A DNA stretch of 64,000 bases from Pirellulaceae bacterium. Lineage in GTDB: Bacteria; Planctomycetota; Planctomycetia; Pirellulales; Pirellulaceae. The notes below the pieces were generated by a model that saw only the letters and a list, made by a program, of their open reading frames with translations, was not told the DNA's origin and did no database searches. Both the position numbers and the translations under genes were made by a program. The DNA lies in NCBI GenBank assembly GCA_028280445.1, contig JANQLU010000124.1, forward strand, positions 97,019 through 161,018. Direction: 5' to 3'. Of this stretch, positions 16,694-24,336 are shown in pieces; position 1 is the first letter of the stretch, and every line of letters starts with the position of its first letter.

Positions 16694-17725
16694 TTAGGAT
16701 CGGACTAAACCCGGAACAATATCAAGATCAAGTTCCTCAAATTGCCCGGCATGATATTTTTCAATAGCGATCGCACCCATGACGGCGTTGTCCGTGCACA
16801 ATTCGATTGGGGCAATATGCAGTTGAATGCCGTTCTGTTCCGCCCGAGCGGTCATCAGTTTGCGAAATTCACCGTTCGCAGCAACTCCGCCGCCGATACA
16901 AAGTGTTTTCACATTGGTTTGTTGGCAAGCCTGAATCGTTTTGCTGACCAGTGTTTCAACAACCGCGGCCTGGAAACTGGCCGCAATGTCGGCTTTTTCC
17001 TGATCACTCAATTGGATCTTCGAGAAATCCAACTTGCCTTGTCCACCGATGGTATAACGAACTGCCGTTTTTAAACCGCTGAAACTGAAATCGAGTCGCT
17101 GGTCGTTGATAAACGTACGTGGAAATCGGTAAGCTTTGGGGTTTCCGTTGACAGCGATTTTTGAAATTGACGGACCTCCCGGGTAGGGCAACGACAACAT
17201 GCTGGCAACTTTGTCGAATGCTTCGCCCGCCGCATCATCGATGGTGCCACCGAGATATTTAAAATCAAATGGTGAGGTGCAGTGGTACAAATGAGAGTGA
17301 CCGCCGCTGATGATTAAACCCACACAAGGGAACACGTTTTTGCCCGTAGCGAGCCGGCAAGCGTAAATGTGTGCATGCAAATGGTTGACTGAAAGCAATG
17401 GAATACCCAATGCCAGGCAAAGTGATTTAGCGCAAACGAGCCCGACCAGCAGCGAACCTGCCAGACCAGGAGTGTTTGCCACAGCGATAGCACTCAAGTC
17501 GGACAGCTGGATCTGGCTTTTTTTCAAAGTTTCGTCGATGACCGGCAGGATTCGTTTGACATGCGCACGTGCCGCGACCTCGGGTACGACCCCATTGAAT
17601 TTCTCATGCAATTTCTCTTGGGAGGCGACGACCGATCCGAGAACGCGCAGATCGCCGTCAATGACAGCTGCTGCTGTCTCGTCGCAGGTTGATTCGATAG
17701 TCAGAATGAGGATGCTGTCATTCAT
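16694..17725 (-). CDS. tsaD: tRNA N6-adenosine threonylcarbamoyltransferase
   Basis: Transfers the threonylcarbamoyl group to A37 of ANN-decoding tRNAs (t6A), with TsaB, TsaE and TsaC made elsewhere. The 343-residue protein shows the family marks: N-terminal ESTCDETAAAV, the metal-binding HxxxH (His115 and His119 in NHLHAHIYA), FSGLKTAVRY and the C-terminal GGGVAANGEFR. The length is typical. It is followed by the HTTM gene on the same strand and divergent from a glycosyltransferase. Confidence 0.95.
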   Translation of the reverse strand: MNDSILILTIESTCDETAAAVIDGDLRVLGSVVASQEKLHEKFNGVVPEVAARAHVKRILPVIDETLKKSQIQLSDLSAIAVANTPGLAGSLLVGLVCAKSLCLALGIPLLSVNHLHAHIYACRLATGKNVFPCVGLIISGGHSHLYHCTSPFDFKYLGGTIDDAAGEAFDKVASMLSLPYPGGPSISKIAVNGNPKAYRFPRTFINDQRLDFSFSGLKTAVRYTIGGQGKLDFSKIQLSDQEKADIAASFQAAVVETLVSKTIQACQQTNVKTLCIGGGVAANGEFRKLMTARAEQNGIQLHIAPIELCTDNAVMGAIAIEKYHAGQFEELDLDIVPGLVRS

Positions 17726-17919
17726 GTTATTTTCTGGTGTTTTTTTGCCACAGGTGGTGCATTATGGCGTGAATCGACGTTGACGCTATCAGCCGAGTTT
17801 CATAGTGTTTCACTACAATTAGATAGCAAATCGCTACGCCGGAATAACCGGCGACATTTATTCGTTTTTGTACGTGAAGTTTCCATAATCTCAATCTTGG
17901 GCCGAAATCCAGCATCCCA

Positions 17920-18783
17920 ATGAAACAAAAGCTGACTGTCATCGTGCCTTGTCGAAATGAGCGGCTGAATATTCGTTTGTGTATCGAAAGTTTCCACGAA
18001 TTGGCGGACGAAATACTGATTGCTGATTCGCTATCGACCGATGATACCGTTTCTATCGCTAAAGAGTACTCCAAGGTACGGGTGATCGAGCGAGAATATC
18101 GAGTTTCCGGTGATTTCAAGAATTGGGCGATTCCTCAAGCCAAACACGAATGGGTTTTGTTACTCGATGCCGACGAGCGTGTCACGCCAGGATTGGATCG
18201 CGAAGTGCGTGAGATCTTGCAAGGTGAGCCTCAGTTTGACGGTTACTGGATTTATCGCAACAACCATTTTATGGGGCATCGTTTGCGATACGGAGACGCG
18301 AGAACTGATCGGGTGATTCGATTGTTTCGTCGAGATCTCAGTCGTTACGAAGGACCTAGCGACCATGGAGAGATTACCGTTGCCAGTGGCAAGGTCGGCG
18401 TGTTGAAGGAGTGTCTGGATCACTATACCGTTTGGAACTACGACCAATATTTTCGAAAATTCGAACGCTATACACAGGTTCAATCCGAGCAGTGGGCCGA
18501 AGAAGGTGTCGATACCAGTTACATCAAATTGTTGCTGCGACCCGTTTGGAGATTTTTTCGAGAGTACATTGTCCATCGAGGTTTTTTGGACGGAAAAGCT
18601 GGTTTACAACTGAGTTGGCTTGCCGCTTTTTATTCGTTTACTAAGCAAGCAAGATTGTGGCAGATTAATCACGGTCTGCCGCAACCGGATCCCGAAGCCA
18701 AAGAGTTTGCGGATGAGTCGACGGTTCAGTTCGAAGGTTCCGATTCAGATTCAACGGATTCGCAAAACGAGCAAGCAGCTTGA
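17920..18783 (+). CDS. Family 2 glycosyltransferase (WaaE/KdtX-like)
   Basis: 287 residues, GT-A fold. The N-terminus starts directly with the nucleotide-binding strand (LTVIVPCRNER), then ILIADSLSTDDT and the metal-binding DADER near residue 84. The order matches the lipopolysaccharide-core glucosyltransferase WaaE group. Residues 190-230 contain a hydrophobic/basic helix that could touch the membrane. It is followed by galE and another glycosyltransferase on the opposite strand, all consistent with surface-polysaccharide synthesis. The acceptor is unknown. Confidence 0.8.
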   Translation: MKQKLTVIVPCRNERLNIRLCIESFHELADEILIADSLSTDDTVSIAKEYSKVRVIEREYRVSGDFKNWAIPQAKHEWVLLLDADERVTPGLDREVREILQGEPQFDGYWIYRNNHFMGHRLRYGDARTDRVIRLFRRDLSRYEGPSDHGEITVASGKVGVLKECLDHYTVWNYDQYFRKFERYTQVQSEQWAEEGVDTSYIKLLLRPVWRFFREYIVHRGFLDGKAGLQLSWLAAFYSFTKQARLWQINHGLPQPDPEAKEFADESTVQFEGSDSDSTDSQNEQAA

Positions 18784-18794
18784 TCGGAATTCGT

Positions 18795-18864
18795 ACGGCC
18801 GGTTCCCACCGGCCAATTCTAACAAACGGCAATCCAACAATCGGCCGGTGGGAACCGGCCCTAC
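18795..18864. repeat. Family A inverted pair
   Basis: A at 18795-18814 and reverse A at 18843-18864 with a 28-base spacer, lying between the convergent stops of the glycosyltransferase and galE. It could fold into one stem and act as a shared terminator. Confidence 0.8.
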
Positions 18865-18867
18865 CGT

Positions 18868-19866
18868 TCAAACCGCACTTGCTTTTGAGCGATATCCGTT
18901 GGGGTGATTTTTGTGCCAGTTCCAGGCTGTTTGAACGATCTCTCGAATGTCAATGTATTCCGCTTGCCAGCCAAGAACTTCGTTGGCCCGGCGCGCGTCG
19001 GCGACTAGCCTTGGTGGATCACCGGGTCGTCGGTCACCAACCACCTCTTTGATCTCGCATCCGGTGACGTCGCGACAAACATCGATAATTTCTCGGACAC
19101 TGTTGCCATGACCGGTTCCAAGGTTGAGCTTGATACCTTGCCCCGGTTGGATTTTTTCCAATGCCAGTAAATGGGCAGCGCCTAAATCGTCGACATGGAT
19201 GTAGTCGCGAATACAGGTTCCGTCGGGCGTTTCATAATCATCACCAAAAATCGTGATCGATTCGCGTTGTCCCAAAGCCACTTGCAAGACGATTGGAATC
19301 AAATGTGTTTCCGGATCGTGATCTTCTCCAATATCGCCAGCCGGTGAAGCTCCGGATGCATTGAAATAACGCAGGGCTGCGTAACCGAATCCGTAAGCGT
19401 TGGCGTAGTCTTCGAGCGCTTTTTCAAAAACAAGCTTGGTAAAACCATACGGATTGACGGGTTCTTGCGACTCATTTTCGTCGATGGGGATTTTGGCTGG
19501 TTCGCCATAAGTTGCGCAGGTGCTCGAGAAGACTATTTTGTCGACGTCACAGCGGCGCATGACTTCGAGCAGTTTGCAGGCCGCGACAACATTGTTTTGA
19601 TAATATTTAGCCGGATGGACGACGGATTCTCCGACGAGCGCACAGGCGGCAAAGTGCATGACGGAGTCGATTTTGTAGTCCCGAATGGTCCTTTCCAGTT
19701 TGTCTTCGTCGTTCAAGTCGCCTTCGACAAAATCGCCAAATGTTACGGATTCGCGAAAACCGGTGGAGAGGTTGTCATACGTTGCTACGTTGTGTCCGTG
19801 TTGCCCAAGGAGACGGACCATGTGGGAGCCGATGTACCCTGCCCCACCGACAACAAGAACATTCAT
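18868..19866 (-). CDS. galE: UDP-glucose 4-epimerase
   Basis: Interconverts UDP-glucose and UDP-galactose in the cytoplasm using tightly bound NAD. 332 residues; Rossmann loop GGAGYIGSH at 7-15, catalytic Ser/Thr in SSTCATYG (114-121) and the YxxxK pair Tyr140/Lys144. The family-wide signature of SDR extended epimerases is complete. It follows the glycosyltransferase of 19902-21629 on the same strand, 35 bases away, and could be co-transcribed with it. Confidence 0.93.
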   Translation of the reverse strand: MNVLVVGGAGYIGSHMVRLLGQHGHNVATYDNLSTGFRESVTFGDFVEGDLNDEDKLERTIRDYKIDSVMHFAACALVGESVVHPAKYYQNNVVAACKLLEVMRRCDVDKIVFSSTCATYGEPAKIPIDENESQEPVNPYGFTKLVFEKALEDYANAYGFGYAALRYFNASGASPAGDIGEDHDPETHLIPIVLQVALGQRESITIFGDDYETPDGTCIRDYIHVDDLGAAHLLALEKIQPGQGIKLNLGTGHGNSVREIIDVCRDVTGCEIKEVVGDRRPGDPPRLVADARRANEVLGWQAEYIDIREIVQTAWNWHKNHPNGYRSKASAV

Positions 19867-19901
19867 TGTGCATTCCTCAAAGTTTGTTTTGCGAGTTTGG
19901 G

Positions 19902-21629
19902 CTAAGCGATTTTTTTGCGGTCAGGTTGTTTTTTTAACAATTGGCCAACGGTTTTGGCCGGAGCATGTTTTGCTCGCCAACTCCAGGCGTTTTCTTCGGC
20001 TGTCTGCCGATAATGGTCCAGGTGTTTGAGCATATAACGAATGGCATCAATGATCGATTCGTTGTTCGCGACTGGAACGCCAATCACTCCGGTTGGGATA
20101 GGCTGGTCATTTTCGATGAGGCCAAACTGTAGATTGTTCAACATCAAAGGTCCAGAAGCGAAGGCATTTGAAAGTTTAATATGAACCTCGGTAGTCCGTG
20201 GCGGAATTTCAGCGGAAACGAACACTTCTCGTGGTTGTTTTTCCTGTATAGCCGTTATAGGTGCAACAATGTCCTGCTTTCGGGACACCGCGATACCATC
20301 GACCAGCATTTGGAATTCGACGTGGCAATAGGTGCCAAACGGATTTTTGTCGGACCAGTCGAGGCAAACATTCAATACGCGATGTTGATTTGAGTCTCCA
20401 TTTTTCAGTGGTATTAAGATCGCGCGCTGTGGGTCGCACGCGATTTGATCAGAGCAAAACGGTGAGTCAATTTCGTCAAGTGCCAACGACGCATCGAACA
20501 GATGTTTTCGATGCTGTTCGATCGGTTTGGCGATTTGTTTGTGGAGCCAAGAACCGGCAGTCACAATAATCGGTTTTCCACAGGATAGAAATTCACCGAG
20601 CACTGACGAGCGGCGGCTGGCGAACACTTTTGCATCATACATCAACAAACCAATGTCCGTCTGATAAATTAATTGATCGTAATGTGCAGCCGGCAGCGGC
20701 TCCCAACGAATCACCGACGAACATTTTTTACGTTGGGTCAATGGCAGGTTTTTGGGTTTTCCTTGCACCACAATTTCAATTTTGGATTTGAGTTGCGGGC
20801 ACTGGGTGACGGAATTTGCTAAATCTGGCAAGTAAGACTTGATGCCTTTTTCGCGGCGGATTCCACCGGCGCAAGTTAAAATCACTTTCGAATTATTCGT
20901 TGGCTCACAATTTTGAAGGAATGTGGGATTGACCGGGTAAGCCAGTGTTTCAAATGTTTCCACATCGAGGCGATTGTATTGTTCGGTCAGTTCATTCGAC
21001 GTTGTGTAAAAACGAATGTTGGCATGTTTTGTCAGTTGCGACGCATCTTCAAAAACAGCATTCACTTGCTGTGCTTCCGCCGCCGATTTTTCATATTCGG
21101 TGGGCAGGCCAAGAAACAGTTCGAAATGAAATTGCAGATGCCATTGGACGAGATCGGCACCAGGCAAAGTGGCAATGAATCGGGCTAGCCCCAGCCATTC
21201 GATTTCTGAAATCGTGACAAAGAAGATTTGGTCGCCTTGTTGCAAACGATGGTTAGCTAATAGCTCGTGGCAATCGTCTTGAAATTGAGCCAGATACTGG
21301 TCGCGTTTTTGACGGTTGATGTTTTGGCGAAATCGGCTCAACCACCCCCGTGAACGTTTTCGATAATCGGGGGGATTTTTCGAACGTGTCGGCATTCGCA
21401 ATCCGGGCAGATAACTCAGTCGGTTGTAAGTTGTGTTTTGAAAAACCGGTTTGATGTCCGAGCTGCCAAATAACTGTTGGATCTCTTGCGTTACTTCGAA
21501 ACTGCGATGAGTACCGACAACCGTATTAAATCCGTTACGCTGTGATTCATTAGCGATACACAGTGTGTAATCAAAATGGTGTCCAGCACCTTTACAAAGT
21601 GATTGGTCGATCAAGAAAAAATTTGACAC
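19902..21629 (-). CDS. Glycosyltransferase-like protein, GT4 type, with extra C-terminal part
   Basis: About 575 residues. I choose the GTG at 21629 (V-S-N-F-F-L-I-D); the frame runs to 21731 but that start lies inside the small-RNA terminator. The central part has GT-B-type features: a strand ending VILTCAGGIRREKGI (donor-domain start, 'GG-x-RxEKG'), then a YDQLIYQTDIGLLMYDAKVFASRRSSVLGEFLSCGKPII block with the conserved EFL-x-GKPI. A region of about 150 residues after that is a beta-rich insert resembling a carbohydrate-binding part. A function in surface glycan assembly with galE is likely; the sugar donor is unknown. Confidence 0.65.
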   Translation of the reverse strand: MSNFFLIDQSLCKGAGHHFDYTLCIANESQRNGFNTVVGTHRSFEVTQEIQQLFGSSDIKPVFQNTTYNRLSYLPGLRMPTRSKNPPDYRKRSRGWLSRFRQNINRQKRDQYLAQFQDDCHELLANHRLQQGDQIFFVTISEIEWLGLARFIATLPGADLVQWHLQFHFELFLGLPTEYEKSAAEAQQVNAVFEDASQLTKHANIRFYTTSNELTEQYNRLDVETFETLAYPVNPTFLQNCEPTNNSKVILTCAGGIRREKGIKSYLPDLANSVTQCPQLKSKIEIVVQGKPKNLPLTQRKKCSSVIRWEPLPAAHYDQLIYQTDIGLLMYDAKVFASRRSSVLGEFLSCGKPIIVTAGSWLHKQIAKPIEQHRKHLFDASLALDEIDSPFCSDQIACDPQRAILIPLKNGDSNQHRVLNVCLDWSDKNPFGTYCHVEFQMLVDGIAVSRKQDIVAPITAIQEKQPREVFVSAEIPPRTTEVHIKLSNAFASGPLMLNNLQFGLIENDQPIPTGVIGVPVANNESIIDAIRYMLKHLDHYRQTAEENAWSWRAKHAPAKTVGQLLKKQPDRKKIA

Positions 21630-21718
21630 GCAGACTCCCAAAACGCCGAAATTGCCATATAGGTTATGGTGTATTTTGTGCTTGCAAGTCAATCGAGATC
21701 GCAGTCGAATGAGCGCAT

Positions 21719-21747
21719 AAAAAACCCTCACGTCGTTAACGTGAGGG
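21719..21747 (-). terminator. Intrinsic terminator of the small RNA
   Basis: Perfect 9-bp stem CCCTCACGT/ACGTGAGGG (21725-21733 with 21739-21747), five-base loop, then six T on the minus strand. Confidence 0.85.
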
Positions 21748-21917
21748 AATTATAGTTAGCAGGGTGCCTTCCGATGACTCGCAAACGCGACAATAAAGTC
21801 GGTTGGCTTATCCTGCAATATATTTGGGAAGGATGAGCGGGCGACCCAAAGACGGCGGATCAGTAGATGAGAACTCGGGTTAATACCCGCTCACGAAAGT
21901 AAGTAACGCAAGGACCG
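21719..21917 (-). ncRNA. Candidate free-standing structured small RNA (about 200 nt)
   Basis: No ORF on either strand fits here, yet the region has a promoter-like pair upstream, a strong terminator at its end and several stable pairings on the minus strand. 5' GGTCCTTGCG can pair with CGGAAGGCACC near the 3' end (one bulge, one mismatch), enclosing a GAGCGGG/CCCGCTC hairpin, an ATCCT/AGGAT hairpin and a TCGC-GTTT-GCGA hairpin. Length, closing stem and free-standing promoter resemble 6S RNA, but I cannot place the sequence in a family. A riboswitch for the glycosyltransferase is possible but less likely, because transcription ends 90 bases before that gene. Confidence 0.55.
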
Positions 21918-21922
21918 TACCA

Positions 21923-21950
21923 ATTAGAAAAATTTGAATTGAAATCACAA
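21923..21950 (-). promoter_or_regulatory. Promoter of the small RNA
   Basis: On the minus strand TTGTGA (21945-21950), a 16-base spacer and TCTAAT (21923-21928) form a sigma-70-like pair, placing the start near 21917. The stretch 21951-22193 that follows holds no gene or repeat I can support. Confidence 0.5.
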
Positions 21951-22193
21951 AACTGGGCGATTTGCAGTATTTTTAACGCATCGTTTTCGCGGAGTTTGCT
22001 GCGAAACATCCAGAATTAAGATTCCTGTCTATTTTTGAGACGAGGTTTCTTGATTTTACAATGTGGACCTTGGCTGCGTTGACCTTTCCGTCTATGGATT
22101 CTATTGGTCCCTCACTGAAGAGGAAATTTCATGGCAGTTTGTAAGTTGTGCACTGCCAACTGGTTAGTGTTTTCAATAGGAATTACACAGGTC

Positions 22194-22406
22194 GGGTGCC
22201 ACTGGCTCCGCCAGTGATTTGCACATTGACCACGTTTTTTCGTTCAATTGAAGTACTTAACGACCACTATCCAACTACATCACTGGCGGAGCCAGTGGCA
22301 CCCGCGCACCCGCTTCGTGCTTGTATCGGTCGCAAATGATTACCAGACGAATTGGGCCGGCTCCCACCGGCCATTCATTGGATTGGCCGGTGGGAACCGG
22401 CCCTAT
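22194..22406. repeat. Repeat cluster: E pair, F fragment, A pair
   Basis: Family E arms at 22194-22216 and 22281-22303 face each other; an F fragment is at 22310-22332; A copies face each other at 22353-22372 and 22385-22406. Confidence 0.8.
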
Positions 22407-22455
22407 GACGAAATCAGGGCGCGCAGGTCACAAAGTAAAAATCAAAGCGGCAAAA

Positions 22456-23031
22456 CTACTGTCGGTCGATCACTTCGCCGCGAGTTTTTCCAGCAAATAC
22501 GACTTTGAGAGGACCGTTTTGAGGGCCGCCTTTGTTGGCGATGGTGCGATCGTACAACAGCGAGTAGCCGACGACTTTACCCGACGACGCGTCACCGACG
22601 TAGCAAACACAGCGTGCAGGTACTTTGTTACCTTTGGTTCCACGCACAACAATGGCTCCAGTGACAATCACTAAATCGGCACCTGACTCTTTTGAAATGG
22701 CCATATCAGAAAATACATTTGATTTGAACAAAGCGCCCGTCTTGGGATTGTTTGGATTGAGAACCATGCAGTTCAGGTCGCCATTTTCATGATCCAGGAC
22801 GAACAGCCCTTCGACATCATCGCTGATGAGTCCGGTTGCCATGGACAGGTTTTTGGCACGTGCCGCGGAGTCGGGCGAGAAAATAACAGGAGTGGTTTCG
22901 ATGGAGCTACGCGATCCGTTGTCGTAGCTTTTGGCCCAAATCACACCAATGCTAATACCCAGGCATAGCAAGCCGAATGCTACCGAACCAAGCGCCAAAC
23001 CCATGATGAATGTGGTTTTTGATTTCGACAT
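22456..23031 (-). CDS. Hypothetical membrane-anchored protein
   Basis: 191 residues from the ATG at 23031; the longer frame to 23109 gives an unlikely start. A single N-terminal membrane segment (IMGLALGSVAFGLLCLGISIGVIWA) is followed by a soluble region with VEGLFVLDHENGDLNCMVLN, a pattern I have seen described only as hypothetical in planctomycetes. Probably faces the periplasm or intracytoplasmic lumen. No family or function recognised. Confidence 0.65.
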   Translation of the reverse strand: MSKSKTTFIMGLALGSVAFGLLCLGISIGVIWAKSYDNGSRSSIETTPVIFSPDSAARAKNLSMATGLISDDVEGLFVLDHENGDLNCMVLNPNNPKTGALFKSNVFSDMAISKESGADLVIVTGAIVVRGTKGNKVPARCVCYVGDASSGKVVGYSLLYDRTIANKGGPQNGPLKVVFAGKTRGEVIDRQ

Positions 23032-23286
23032 TTTTGTCTCCGTTCCTTGTGAAAAGCTTTTTGTGCGGGTGATACGATTATTATACCCGCAAAGGCCGTT
23101 TTCACTCAAACGCCTTTGTCGTGGGCATCAAAAATCTCATTCAAATTGTCGTGATGGGGAGAAAGTGCCAATTCTGTACGCCCAACCAGAGTTTTTTGAG
23201 TTGAGATTGCCAACGAAATCGGTTTGCTAGTGTCCGTTCGGCTGTCGAATCGAGGGGCGAACGTGCCCCGGGATGGAGCCACCGAA

Positions 23287-24336
23287 TTATGCGCCGATGT
23301 ATTGCGTGTAAATCGATTTGGCTCGCGCGATGTCGTCCGTCCCAGAAATAATGGCTCGACCGTCCGCAAATAAAGTGATGGCTTCGTTGGCGGTTTGAAA
23401 ACGGAGCATGAATTGGTTGACCGAAACGTCGCCGATTTCACGCAGTTTATCAGCGACCGATTCGAGATCCATGGATTGTTGTTCGGGGAAATTCAGTTGC
23501 ACCGAGTTGCGACCGCAAAGGATCGCCGAAAAACTGGATTTTTCACCGCTCAGCCAACGATAATTTTGTTGATCGCAGACGGGACAGTTTTTGGATTGGT
23601 TCAAGTTTTGCAGATCGAGATGCCGAACATGACTTTCCCAAAGATCGACAATCAACAGTCGAGAATCGCTGGGTAGGTTTCCGGTCAGCACTTTGATGGC
23701 TTCGGCACATTGAACGGACGCAATGTTGGCAATAATCGGAGCGATGATGCCTGCGGTATCACAAGTCGGTGAAGTGCCAGCTTGAGGAGGGCCATCGGGC
23801 ATCAAACAATGCAAGCATGCGGTTTTACCGGGAACGATGGTCATCGATTGACCACTGGCACCCAGGCACCCACCGTAAATCCAAGGAATATTTAGTTTGT
23901 TGGAAACATCATTGATCAAAAATCGAGTTTCAAAATTATCGGTGCCGTCCAGAATCAGATCGACGCCGTTGCACATCTGCTGAATATTTTGATAGTCGAT
24001 GTCTTTGACAATCGGTGTAATTTTGACTTCGGAATTAATCACCGCCAGCTTCCGGGCGGCGGCGACAGCTTTAGGGAATCCCGCTTCGATATCTGATTCA
24101 TCGAACAGTACTTGGCGTTGAAGATTGCTGATTTCGAGAAAATCGCGATCGGCGATCAACAGGTGACCGACTCCACTGCGCGCCAAAATATTTGCAATGA
24201 ACGACCCCAACGCTCCGCAGCCCACCAGCAGGACCGTACTGTCAAACAATTGTTGTTGGCCTTGGTCACCAATCGGTGCAAATCTCGTTTGCCGGTTGTA
24301 ACGAGAAAAACCAGGATTACTATTTGGCGTCGTCAA
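23287..24336 (-). CDS. ThiF/MoeB/HesA family adenylyltransferase
   Basis: E1-like enzyme that adenylates the C-terminal glycine of a ubiquitin-like sulfur carrier (ThiS or MoaD). 349 residues: ATP loop GCGALGSFIANILARSGVG near 35-53, then DRDFLEISNLQRQ, and the zinc pairs CLHC and CPVC. The C-terminal 80 residues form a further domain that could be a MoaD/ThiS-interacting or rhodanese-like remnant. The ATG start overlaps the uvrA-like stop by four bases, so the two are translationally coupled. Whether the target is thiamine or molybdopterin is not decided. Confidence 0.85.
   Translation of the reverse strand: MTTPNSNPGFSRYNRQTRFAPIGDQGQQQLFDSTVLLVGCGALGSFIANILARSGVGHLLIADRDFLEISNLQRQVLFDESDIEAGFPKAVAAARKLAVINSEVKITPIVKDIDYQNIQQMCNGVDLILDGTDNFETRFLINDVSNKLNIPWIYGGCLGASGQSMTIVPGKTACLHCLMPDGPPQAGTSPTCDTAGIIAPIIANIASVQCAEAIKVLTGNLPSDSRLLIVDLWESHVRHLDLQNLNQSKNCPVCDQQNYRWLSGEKSSFSAILCGRNSVQLNFPEQQSMDLESVADKLREIGDVSVNQFMLRFQTANEAITLFADGRAIISGTDDIARAKSIYTQYIGA

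Noticed and set aside
22093..22176. Possible 27-residue ORF after the small RNA
   Set aside because: No ribosome-binding site and no coding signal; too short to support.
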